In this document: positions 9,224 to 16,599 of the stretch, piece after piece | Layout: every line of letters starts with the position of its first letter | Numbering within the stretch: the stretch's first letter is position 1 | Source of the DNA: Synechococcus sp. CO36386bin_29 | Lineage (GTDB): Bacteria; Cyanobacteriota; Cyanobacteriia; PCC-6307; Cyanobiaceae | Reading direction: 5' to 3' | NCBI GenBank assembly: GCA_011523835.1 | Contig: WTFZ01000097.1 | Span: 1 to 36,063, forward strand | Length of the DNA stretch: 36,063 nucleotides | Program-made: the position numbers and the translations under genes | The notes under the pieces: generated by a model | The model's input: the letters and a program-made list of their open reading frames with translations, nothing else | Databases searched by the model: none | Told to the model about the DNA's origin: nothing

Positions 9224-10297
9224 ATGGAACTGATGATTGAGGACCTGATGCAGGAGCTGGTGAAGGCCGGCGGGAGCGACCTGCACATTGCCAGTGGTCA
9301 GCCCCCCTACGGACGCTTCAGCGGTGAGCTGCGTCCCATGCGTGACGAGCCCCTGATGGAGGAGAACTGCAACCGGCTGATCTTCTCCATGCTCAACAAC
9401 AGCCAGCGGAAAACGCTCGAACAGACCTGGGAGCTCGACTGCGCCTACGGACTCAAAGGGGTGGCCCGCTTCCGCGTCAATGTGTACCGCCAGAAAGGCA
9501 GCTACGCCGCCTGTCTGCGAGCTCTCGGCAGCAAGATCCCCAGCATCGAGCTGCTGAATCTGCCCCCCGTAGTGGTGGAAACCAGCAAACGACCCCGGGG
9601 ACTGGTGCTCGTGACCGGCCCGACTGGATCAGGCAAAACAACCACCCTGGCGGCCCTGCTGGATCACATCAACCACAGCCGTGCTGAGCACATCCTCACG
9701 ATCGAAGATCCGATCGAGTTTGTGTACAAGAGTGATCAGAGCCTCGTGCATCAACGCCAGCTCAATGAAGACACCCGCAGTTTCGCCAACGCGCTGCGGG
9801 CGGCCCTGAGGGAAGACCCCGACGTGATCCTGGTGGGAGAAATGCGTGATCTGGAAACCATCCAGCTGGCGATCAGCGCTGCGGAAACTGGGCACCTGGT
9901 GTTCGGCACCCTTCACACCAGCTCAGCCGCCCAGACTGTCGACCGCATGGTGGATGTGTTCCCCCCCGCTCAGCAAACCCAGATCCGCGTGCAGCTCTCG
10001 GGGAGCCTGGTGGCTGTGTTCTCCCAGACCCTGTGCCGCCGCAGCAACCCGGCGCCTGGACAATTCGGTCGGGTGATGGCGCAAGAAATCATGATCAACA
10101 CCCCGGCCATCGCCAATCTCATCCGCGAAGGAAAAACCGCCCAGCTGTATTCACAGATTCAGACCGGTGGCGAACTGGGCATGCAGACCCTGGAGAAAGC
10201 GCTGGCGGATCTGGTGAGTGACGGAGACATCACCCTGCAGGAGGCCCGAGCCAAAGCCAGCAAACCGTCCGAACTCGATCGGCTCACAGCAGGCTGA
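9224..10297 (+). CDS. pilT: Type IV pilus retraction ATPase PilT
   Basis: PilT, the hexameric ATPase that depolymerises the pilus for twitching and DNA uptake. The 357-residue protein has the N-terminal PAS-like domain with GGSDLHIASGQPPYGR, Walker [13 protein letters not shown], the Asp-box IEDPIEFVYK, HQRQLNEDTRSFANALRAALREDPD, Walker B VILVGEMRD, and the His-box TGHLVFGTLHTSSA; the C-terminal part with QEIMINTPAIANLIREGKTAQLYSQIQTG is the PilT-specific region that separates it from PilB. I use the ATG at 9224, ten nt after the pilB stop; a second ATG lies at 9233. An upstream extension of the open frame to 9146 overlaps pilB and is not supported. Confidence 0.94.
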   Translation: MELMIEDLMQELVKAGGSDLHIASGQPPYGRFSGELRPMRDEPLMEENCNRLIFSMLNNSQRKTLEQTWELDCAYGLKGVARFRVNVYRQKGSYAACLRALGSKIPSIELLNLPPVVVETSKRPRGLVLVTGPTGSGKTTTLAALLDHINHSRAEHILTIEDPIEFVYKSDQSLVHQRQLNEDTRSFANALRAALREDPDVILVGEMRDLETIQLAISAAETGHLVFGTLHTSSAAQTVDRMVDVFPPAQQTQIRVQLSGSLVAVFSQTLCRRSNPAPGQFGRVMAQEIMINTPAIANLIREGKTAQLYSQIQTGGELGMQTLEKALADLVSDGDITLQEARAKASKPSELDRLTAG

Positions 10298-10313
10298 GGC
10301 GCTGAGGATTGCG

Positions 10314-11570
10314 ATGGCCAAATTCACCGCCAGCTACACCTCCGCCACTGGTCAGTCGCGCTCGGTCACGATCCGGGCCAGCGATCTTCAGACAGCACGC
10401 AAGCAACTGCGCCGCCGTGGCATCAAGGCAACGGAACTGAAGGCGATGAATGGCGCCACAGGAGGGCGCCTGAAAGAAGCCCAAGCCAGCGGGGGGATCC
10501 TTTCGATCAATCTGGGTGAAATTCTTCAAAAACCCCCCGGAGTGAAAGAGAAGGCGGTCTGGGCCAGCAAGCTTGCCGCACTGGTGGATGCAGGAGTGCC
10601 GATCGTGCGCAGTCTTGATCTGATGGCCACCCAACAGAAGCTGCCAATGTTCAAGAAGGCACTCACCGCGGTGGGGCTGGAAGTGAACCAGGGCACTGCG
10701 ATGGGAACGGCCATGCGCCAGTGGCCGAAGGTGTTTGATCAACTCACGATCGCCATGGTGGAAGCCGGTGAAGCTGGTGGCGTTCTGGATGAATCGCTGA
10801 AGCGCCTGGCCAAACTGCTGGAGGACAACGCCCGATTGCAGAACCAGATCAAGGGAGCCCTTGGCTATCCGGTGGCTGTTCTGGTGATTGCGATCCTGGT
10901 GTTCCTGGGAATGACCATCTTTCTGATCCCAACCTTTGCGGGAATCTTTGAAGACCTTGGGGCTGAACTTCCTCTGTTCACGCAGTTGATGGTGGATCTG
11001 AGCAAGCTGTTGCGTTCGTCAGCCGCCATTCTTTTCGCCGGTGCACTGCTTGTGGGCATCTGGCTGTTCAGCCGTTACTACAGCACGCACAAAGGTCGCA
11101 GAGCCGTTGATCGTCTGATGCTCAAAGTGCCCCTGTTTGGCGACTTGATCATGAAAACCGCAACCGCCCAGTTCTGCCGGATTTTCAGTTCACTCACCCG
11201 CGCTGGCGTACCGATCTTGATGTCGCTTGAGATCTCAAGCGAAACAGCAGGTAACTCCATCATTTCCGACGCCATCCTGGAATCGCGCGCCCTGGTGCAG
11301 GAAGGCGTGCTGCTGAGTACGGCGCTCACCCGCCAGAAAGTGCTGCCGGACATGGCCCTGAGCATGCTCTCAATCGGCGAGGAAACCGGGGAGATGGACC
11401 AGATGCTCAGCAAGGTGGCTGACTTCTATGAAGACGAAGTTGCAGCATCGGTGAAAGCGCTCACGTCAATGCTGGAACCCGCGATGATCGTAGTGGTGGG
11501 CGGCATTGTGGGATCCATTCTGCTGGCGATGTACCTGCCGATGTTCACCGTGTTTGATCAGATTCAATAA
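10314..11570 (+). CDS. pilC: Type IV pilus inner-membrane platform protein PilC (T2SF)
   Basis: A 418-residue polytopic inner-membrane protein that anchors the PilB/PilT motors. It starts with a short soluble segment (about 1-75), then two T2SF cytoplasmic domains: the first around KAVWASKLAALVDAGVPIVRSLDLM, the second around QFCRIFSSLTRAGVPILMSLEISSETAGN. Three hydrophobic segments are visible: LGYPVAVLVIAILVFLGMTI, AAILFAGALLVGIWLF and, at the end, MIVVVGGIVGSILLAMYLPMF. The ATG at 10314 (MAKFTASYTS) is typical of the family; an open frame back to 10218 overlaps pilT and encodes no domain. It lies 16 nt after pilT. No pilA, pilM-Q or pilD gene is in this window. Confidence 0.93.
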   Translation: MAKFTASYTSATGQSRSVTIRASDLQTARKQLRRRGIKATELKAMNGATGGRLKEAQASGGILSINLGEILQKPPGVKEKAVWASKLAALVDAGVPIVRSLDLMATQQKLPMFKKALTAVGLEVNQGTAMGTAMRQWPKVFDQLTIAMVEAGEAGGVLDESLKRLAKLLEDNARLQNQIKGALGYPVAVLVIAILVFLGMTIFLIPTFAGIFEDLGAELPLFTQLMVDLSKLLRSSAAILFAGALLVGIWLFSRYYSTHKGRRAVDRLMLKVPLFGDLIMKTATAQFCRIFSSLTRAGVPILMSLEISSETAGNSIISDAILESRALVQEGVLLSTALTRQKVLPDMALSMLSIGEETGEMDQMLSKVADFYEDEVAASVKALTSMLEPAMIVVVGGIVGSILLAMYLPMFTVFDQIQ

Positions 11571-11591
11571 ACAGAACCAACAATTCCCCCC

Positions 11592-12896
11592 CTATCGATC
11601 AGCTGAATCAACACCTGCAATCGCCATCCCCGCCAGCCAGCCGCCACTCCAGCAGGCCTGGAAATTGAAACCACCGGTCACTCCATCCACATCCAACAAC
11701 TCACCAGCCAGATACAAACCAGGGCAGCGGCGGCTTTCCATCGTGGCCAGATTCACCTCACCGAGATCCACACCGCCTGCCGTTACAAACTCCTCTCCAA
11801 AGGGACCACGCCCCTGGATCGCCAGCCGCTGCGCACAGAGAATCTCCAGTAACTGACGCTCGGCCTTCAGGGGCAGCTCCGCCCAGCGTCGCTCCGCCTC
11901 CACACCAGCCAATGCCAGAAAAACCTGCCATAGGCGGCGCGGCAGGTGATCCAAAGGCTTGGCGGCTGACACGGTGCGCCGGGCCTGCTCACGACGCCAC
12001 TGCTGCAACCGCTGCTCAACCCCGGAGCGGCCCAGCCCAGCACTCCAATCCACTTTCAGATCACCCTTGTAGTGGCTCTGATGCAGAGCCCGGGCCGCAA
12101 ATGCCGAAAGCCGCAGGGTGGCTGGTCCGCTCAATCCACGGTGAGTGATCAGCACCCGGCCAGTCTGGCGAAAGCGTTGATCACCCAGCTTCAGATCCAG
12201 CCCCACATCATCCAGGGCGATGCCGCTGCAGGCGGTGAGCTCCCGGGCCTGCAGCGAGAGGCTGAACAACGACGGCACCGGTAGCACCACCTGATGACCC
12301 AGCGCTGCAGCCAACCGGCGGCCACTCGGGTGACCGCCGGTGGCCAGCATCACGCAGCGGGCTCGCAGGCGCTGCTCCAGGCCGCGGCCCTCCACCAGAA
12401 ACCCACCCTCAGGGTGAGCCGTGATCTGCTGCACCATCGCGCGCATCCGCCATTGCACCCCCGCGGCGGCAGCGGCCTGCTGCAGACAGCGGATCACCGC
12501 TTCGGATCGGTTCTCCTGGGGAAACAGACGACCATCGGGCTCCTCCACCAGAGTGAGACCGCGTTCGTCAAACCAGGCGATCGCATCACCGCAGGCGAAG
12601 CGACTGAACGGACCGCGCAAGGGTTTGCTGCCGCGCGGATAGTGGCTGGCCAACTCGCGCGGATCCCAGCAGGCATGCGTCACATTGCAACGGCCGCCAC
12701 CACTGATGCGCACCTTCTGCAAGGGCTCCGGAGTACCTTCCAGCACCAGCACCTGAGCAAGACCCTGCTCGGCAGCGGTGATCGCTGCCATGGTTCCGGC
12801 AGGACCACCACCAACAACGATCAGATCAAGCAGGCTGGAAGCGCAGGGCGACCCCGTTGTTGCAGTAGCGCTTGCCGGTCGGCCGGGGGCCGTCAT
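11592..12896 (-). CDS. BaiN/HI0933-family NAD(P)/FAD-dependent oxidoreductase
   Basis: A 434-residue flavoprotein of the HI0933/BaiN family; substrate unknown. The dinucleotide-binding motif VVGGGPAGTMAAITAAEQG lies close to the N-terminus, followed by the family signature KVRISGGGRCNVTHA and, near the C-terminus, the second FAD segment CPGLYLAGELLDVDGVTGGFNFQACWSGG. FAD binding is clear; bile-acid chemistry of BaiN should not be assumed. The 3' end is 21 nt from pilC (convergent). The gene overlaps the end of msrB by 71 nt because the FAD motif comes directly after the msrB stop and the only standard in-frame start nearby is ATG at 12896. The open frame continues to 12956. Confidence 0.88.
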   Translation of the reverse strand: MTAPGRPASATATTGSPCASSLLDLIVVGGGPAGTMAAITAAEQGLAQVLVLEGTPEPLQKVRISGGGRCNVTHACWDPRELASHYPRGSKPLRGPFSRFACGDAIAWFDERGLTLVEEPDGRLFPQENRSEAVIRCLQQAAAAAGVQWRMRAMVQQITAHPEGGFLVEGRGLEQRLRARCVMLATGGHPSGRRLAAALGHQVVLPVPSLFSLSLQARELTACSGIALDDVGLDLKLGDQRFRQTGRVLITHRGLSGPATLRLSAFAARALHQSHYKGDLKVDWSAGLGRSGVEQRLQQWRREQARRTVSAAKPLDHLPRRLWQVFLALAGVEAERRWAELPLKAERQLLEILCAQRLAIQGRGPFGEEFVTAGGVDLGEVNLATMESRRCPGLYLAGELLDVDGVTGGFNFQACWSGGWLAGMAIAGVDSADR

Positions 12897-13344
12897 TGAA
12901 CACATGGCCCTGATGTCCGCCGCAGCGGCTGCAGTGGTATTCCGTACGCGGAACAATCAGTTTGAAATCTACTTTCGTCCCGATTGCTCCTGGCAAGGGC
13001 TCAAAGAAACTGGGCCAGCCGGTACCACTGTCGAACTTGGCGCTCGATGAGAACAGCGGCATGTCGCACCCGGCGCAGTGATAGGTGCCGCTTCGCTTCT
13101 CGTTGTTCAACGCACTCGTGAACGGACGTTCAGTGCCTTCCTTGCGCAACACCGAATAGGCCTCCGGTGTGAGGCGCTTCTTCCAGTCCGCATCGGTCAG
13201 ATCCCAGGCCGCATCCGACGCCTTGGAGGCCGCCAACACCCGGTCTGGAGCCCTGAACACGCCAAACAAACTTGCTGCCATCGCCACCATCAGGGATCGG
13301 CGGCTCAGCAACCACTGTTCAACGGTGGGAGTCATTGCTGTCAT
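12826..13344 (-). CDS. msrB: Peptide-methionine (R)-S-oxide reductase with Tat-like signal
   Basis: MsrB reduces methionine-R-sulfoxide in oxidised proteins. The catalytic domain covers about residues 50-172: CAGC and CSRC form the structural zinc site, FDSGTGWPSFFEP is the substrate-binding signature, HCSRCGGHQGHVFNDGPRPTG follows, and the catalytic cysteine is in RYCNNGVALRF. Ahead of it is an N-terminal extension with a twin-arginine pair (SRRSLM, about 14-19), a hydrophobic stretch (MVAMAASLFGVF) and VLAAS, which looks like a Tat signal peptide with an Ala-x-Ala-type site. This suggests export to the periplasm or thylakoid lumen. The gene is divergent from dusA and overlaps the downstream flavoprotein gene. 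Confidence 0.93.
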   Translation of the reverse strand: MTAMTPTVEQWLLSRRSLMVAMAASLFGVFRAPDRVLAASKASDAAWDLTDADWKKRLTPEAYSVLRKEGTERPFTSALNNEKRSGTYHCAGCDMPLFSSSAKFDSGTGWPSFFEPLPGAIGTKVDFKLIVPRTEYHCSRCGGHQGHVFNDGPRPTGKRYCNNGVALRFQPA

Positions 13345-13403
13345 CTCAGCTTGATCAATCTGTTCTAAGCAAACCGAACCCCAAGGACAGGCACCATGGA
13401 GGG

Positions 13404-14408
13404 ATGGATTCCCTCACCGACATCGATCGGGAACCCCCCTGGCGTTTCAGCGTCGCCCCGATGCTGGACTGCACCGACCGGCATTTCCGCCAGTTGATGC
13501 GGCAGATCAGCCGTCGTTCACTGCTCTACAGCGAAATGGTGGTGGCCCAGGCGCTGCACCACAGCAACCGCAGGGAACGACTGCTCGGTTTCGATCCAGA
13601 AGAACATCCGATCGTTCTCCAGGTGGGAGGCGATGACCCCCACCTGCTGGCCGAAGCCACCCGCATGGCCGCGGACTGGGGCTACGACGAGATCAACCTG
13701 AATGTGGGCTGCCCCAGCCCGCGGGTGCAGGCCGGCAATTTCGGTGCCTGTCTGATGGCTGAACCCGAGCGGGTGGCGCAGTGCGTGGAGGCGATGGTAT
13801 CGGCCAGCGATCGGCCCGTCACGGTGAAGCACCGCGTGGGGATCGATGATCTCGACAGCGACGACTTACTCACGGCCTTCGTGGACCGGGTGGCCGAGGC
13901 CGGAGCCTCTCGCTTCAGCGTGCATGCGCGCAAAGCGTGGCTGGAGGGTCTCGACCCCAAACAGAACCGCACGATTCCTCCCTTGCAGCACGACAGGGTG
14001 ATCGCTCTGAAAGAGCGCAGACCGCAGCTCACGATCGAACTGAACGGAGGGCTCGATACACCGGAACAATGCCTTGATGCCCTGCAGCACTGTGACGGAG
14101 CCATGGTGGGTCGTGCGGCCTACGCCCACCCCTTGCGTTGGGCTTCAATCGACACGCTGATCTATGGCGATGCCCCTCAAACCGTGCGGGCATCGGATGT
14201 GCTTCTAGGCCTGATTCCCCACGCCGAACGGCACCTGCAACGCGGAGGAAGGCTCTGGGACATTGGCCGCCATCTTGTGCAACTGGTGGAGGGCGTTCCC
14301 GGGGCCCGTCACTGGCGCCGTGACTTGGGTCAAAAGGCGCAGCGCAGCGGCGCCGATCTCACAGTGCTGGAGGCATCAGCCCGGCAGCTGATTGATGCCG
14401 GGCTTTGA
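13404..14408 (+). CDS. dusA: tRNA-dihydrouridine synthase A
   Basis: DusA, an FMN-dependent enzyme that reduces uridine 20/20a in the D loop of tRNAs. The 334-residue protein opens with RFSVAPMLDCTDRHFRQLMR, the FMN-binding TIM-barrel start, and contains SEMVVAQAL, NVGCPSPRVQAGNFGACLM with the catalytic Cys of the GACLM segment, VKHRVGIDD, the phosphate-binding ELNGGLDTPEQ and GAMVGRAAYAHP. These fit the DusA subfamily rather than DusB or DusC. The ATG at 13404 is used; the open frame extends to 13272 but overlaps msrB and encodes no domain. The 3' end is 18 nt from the convergent RRM gene. Confidence 0.94.
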   Translation: MDSLTDIDREPPWRFSVAPMLDCTDRHFRQLMRQISRRSLLYSEMVVAQALHHSNRRERLLGFDPEEHPIVLQVGGDDPHLLAEATRMAADWGYDEINLNVGCPSPRVQAGNFGACLMAEPERVAQCVEAMVSASDRPVTVKHRVGIDDLDSDDLLTAFVDRVAEAGASRFSVHARKAWLEGLDPKQNRTIPPLQHDRVIALKERRPQLTIELNGGLDTPEQCLDALQHCDGAMVGRAAYAHPLRWASIDTLIYGDAPQTVRASDVLLGLIPHAERHLQRGGRLWDIGRHLVQLVEGVPGARHWRRDLGQKAQRSGADLTVLEASARQLIDAGL

Positions 14409-14426
14409 AAGAGCAGCAAAAGAGAA

Positions 14427-15035
14427 TCAGCCTTCAGCGCCGCCGTAGCCGCCGTAGTCATCTCCGCCGCCGTAACCACCACCGTTGAATCCACCACCCT
14501 CACTGGGGGCAGCTCCACCACGGCGGCGCCGGCTACGGCCGTCATCTCCGCCATAACCACCACCGCCATCGCTGTAGCCGCCACCACCGCCAGAGGCTCC
14601 ACCTCCGTAACTGCGATCTTCCCAACCACGGGCGCCCGAGCGGCGTTCTCCAGCACCACCGCCATAACCACCGCCGCCATCGTTGTAGCCGCCACCGCCG
14701 CCGCGGTAACCGCCACCACCACCGCCGTAGCCGCCACCGCGGTAACCGCCACCACCACCGCCGTAGCCGCCACCGCCACGACGAGGTGCACTGCCGCGGG
14801 GCTCCGCCTTGTTGATGCGCAACGGACGACCCATCAGCTCTACACCCTGGAGGGCTTCAATGGCCGCGGCTTCAGCCGCGTCATCAGCCATTTCCACAAA
14901 GGCAAAACCACGTTTGCGACCGGTGTCGCGCTCCAGAGGGAGGGCACAGTTCGTGACCTCTCCAAAGGCAGCGAACAATTCAATGACGTCTTCCTGCTCA
15001 GCGCGGAAGGGCAAATTGCCTACAAAAATGCTCAC
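14427..15035 (-). CDS. Glycine-rich RRM RNA-binding protein
   Basis: A 202-residue RNA-binding protein of the cyanobacterial Rbp family. One RRM covers about residues 1-80, with RNP2 as IFVGNL (3-8) and RNP1 as RKRGFAFVEM, both aromatic-rich as needed for RNA stacking. The remaining 120 residues are Gly/Tyr/Arg low complexity with GGYGGGGGGYRG-type repeats, interrupted by a charged stretch (RRSGARGWEDRSYGG) and another with RSRRRRGG. Proteins of this build are cold-induced in other cyanobacteria and resemble plant GRPs. The start is GTG with AGGAAC just upstream. The 119-nt upstream region carries three inverted repeats, so regulation at operator or leader level is likely. The glycine tail includes an exact 36-bp tandem duplication. 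Confidence 0.92.
   Translation of the reverse strand: MSIFVGNLPFRAEQEDVIELFAAFGEVTNCALPLERDTGRKRGFAFVEMADDAAEAAAIEALQGVELMGRPLRINKAEPRGSAPRRGGGGYGGGGGGYRGGGYGGGGGGYRGGGGGYNDGGGGYGGGAGERRSGARGWEDRSYGGGASGGGGGYSDGGGGYGGDDGRSRRRRGGAAPSEGGGFNGGGYGGGDDYGGYGGAEG
14702..14773 (-). repeat. Two exact 36-bp tandem repeats inside the RRM gene
   Basis: Two adjacent identical 36-bp units (14702-14737 and 14738-14773) encode a 12-residue Gly/Tyr/Arg unit twice. The copies are identical at the DNA level, which suggests a recent duplication by slippage; the surrounding glycine-coding sequence is similar but not identical. Confidence 0.85.
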
Positions 15036-15060
15036 GTTCCTGATGAACCTGAATGAAAGA

Positions 15061-15090
15061 GACCCATGGGATCAGACAAGCCATCGGGTC
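15061..15090 (-). promoter_or_regulatory. Leader hairpin upstream of the RRM gene
   Basis: GACCCATGG pairs with CCATCGGGTC, giving a 9-bp stem with one bulged base and an 11-nt loop. It lies 26-55 nt upstream of the GTG start, where it would be in the mRNA leader if transcription starts further up. Confidence 0.4.
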
Positions 15091-15098
15091 AATGTCCA

Positions 15099-15115
15099 GT
15101 GAAGGAACGCTTCAC
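15099..15115 (-). promoter_or_regulatory. Second inverted repeat upstream of the RRM gene
   Basis: GTGAAG and CTTCAC flank a 5-nt spacer, a perfect 6-bp dyad 64-80 nt upstream of the RRM start. It could be a second leader hairpin. Confidence 0.35.
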
Positions 15116-15129
15116 CTCCGGCGTGCTCA

Positions 15130-15147
15130 GCGTAGACCCGTCTACGC
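15130..15147. promoter_or_regulatory. Perfect 8-bp dyad containing GTA-N8-TAC (NtcA-like)
   Basis: GCGTAGAC, two bases, GTCTACGC: a perfect palindrome about 95 nt upstream of the RRM start and 7 nt past the argH stop. It includes GTA-N8-TAC, the core consensus of the nitrogen regulator NtcA. No T-run follows it on the minus strand, so it is a poor terminator for argH. I see no TAN3T box at the spacing expected for NtcA activation. Confidence 0.4.
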
Positions 15148-15154
15148 GAAATGT

Positions 15155-16567
15155 TCATCCATTCGCTATGTCCAACCGCTCACTCCAGACTGACAACTGT
15201 TCCTCCACACGATCAAAACCCGTTCCACCTTCACTTCTGCGTGCTGCCACAACCTGGCGAGGAGCCAGTGCCTCATAGAGGTCGGATTCGATCGCTGGAT
15301 GAAAACCCTGCCAGCGATCCAGGCTGAGATCACGCAGCAACAGCCCCTCGCTCAGACACTGTTTCACCACCGAGCCCACGATCTGGTAGGCCTCCCGGAA
15401 CGGCACTTGTCGGGCCACCAGGTAATCGGCCACATCCGTGGCGTTGGAGAAGTCGGAAGCCACCGCCGCTTCCAGACGATCCTCACGAAAGCTGAGGCCC
15501 TCCTCCATCAGGATGGTCATCGCTTCCAGGCATTGGGAACCGGTGGAGACCACATCGAATAGGGCCTCCTTGTCTTCCTGAAAATCCTTGTTGTAAGCCA
15601 GGGGAAGGCCCTTGATCATCGTCAGCAGGCCCTGAAGATGACCAAACACCCGACCGCACTTTCCCCTCACCAATTCGGGAACATCCGGATTTTTCTTCTG
15701 AGGCATCAGGCTGCTGCCAGTCGCGCAGCGATCACTGAGCCGGACAAAGCCGCATTCCTCGGAAGCCCAGAAGATCACCTCCTCTCCGAGGCGGCTGAGA
15801 TGCACCATCACCAGAGAGATTGCCGCGGAGAATTCCACCGCAAAATCCCTGTCGCTCACAGCATCAAGGCTGTTGGCGTACACGCTGTCAAAACCAAGAG
15901 CCGCGGCCGTGCATCGTCGATCAATCGGCACCGGTGTCCCGGCGAGGGCCGCAGCACCCAGCGGTGAGATATTCACGCGCTTGCGCACGTCCTCAAGGCG
16001 CTGACGATCCCGCTCAAGCATCTCCACGTAGGCAAGTAGATGATGAGCCAGGCACACCGGCTGGGCGCGCTGCAGGTGGGTGTACCCGGGAATCAAGGTC
16101 TGACGATGGTTCAGGGCCTGACGCAGAAGAGCCTGTTGCAAAGTCTTCACCTGAGGACTGAGCTCATCGATGCGTCGCCGCAGCCAGAGGCGCAGATCCG
16201 TACCCACCTGGTCATTGCGACTGCGGCCGGTGTGCAATTTCTTGCCGACAGGTCCCAAGAGGGCGATCAACCGGCGCTCCACCGCAAAATGCACATCCTC
16301 ATCTTCGAGCCCCGGTTGGAAACGGCCCTCGGATGCCTCGCCCCGAATCTCCTCCAAGCCCCCGCAGAGTTGATCCGCCTCAGCGTCACTGATCACACCG
16401 CACTGCGCGAGCATCCGGGCATGGGCAATGGATCCGTCGAGATCCTCCTGCAGAAGGGTGATGTCGAAGCCGATGGAGGCATTGAAACGCTCGATCGCCG
16501 GATGCAACCCCTGCTCGAAGCGGTCACTCCAGGTTGCGGAGCCTCCTCCTGTCACTCCGCCAGCCAT
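15155..16567 (-). CDS. argH: Argininosuccinate lyase
   Basis: ArgH, the last enzyme of arginine synthesis, which splits argininosuccinate into arginine and fumarate; a cytoplasmic tetramer. The 470-residue protein has the N-terminal [42 protein letters not shown] (about 112-130), [11 protein letters not shown], and the superfamily signature [12 protein letters not shown] with the catalytic serine. Length is normal and the ATG start is well placed. It lies 32 nt downstream of the phosphatase gene and may be cotranscribed with it. The NtcA-like palindrome 7 nt after the stop more likely belongs to the RRM gene than to argH. Confidence 0.96.
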   Translation of the reverse strand: MAGGVTGGGSATWSDRFEQGLHPAIERFNASIGFDITLLQEDLDGSIAHARMLAQCGVISDAEADQLCGGLEEIRGEASEGRFQPGLEDEDVHFAVERRLIALLGPVGKKLHTGRSRNDQVGTDLRLWLRRRIDELSPQVKTLQQALLRQALNHRQTLIPGYTHLQRAQPVCLAHHLLAYVEMLERDRQRLEDVRKRVNISPLGAAALAGTPVPIDRRCTAAALGFDSVYANSLDAVSDRDFAVEFSAAISLVMVHLSRLGEEVIFWASEECGFVRLSDRCATGSSLMPQKKNPDVPELVRGKCGRVFGHLQGLLTMIKGLPLAYNKDFQEDKEALFDVVSTGSQCLEAMTILMEEGLSFREDRLEAAVASDFSNATDVADYLVARQVPFREAYQIVGSVVKQCLSEGLLLRDLSLDRWQGFHPAIESDLYEALAPRQVVAARRSEGGTGFDRVEEQLSVWSERLDIANG

Positions 16568-16599
16568 CGCCTCACCTCTACTCAGATCTCCTCAGCTTG

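Noticed and set aside
14330-14791. Ala/Val-rich alternative minus-strand frame in the RRM gene tail
   Set aside because: It is the glycine-repeat DNA read in another frame; the RRM frame has clear RNP motifs.
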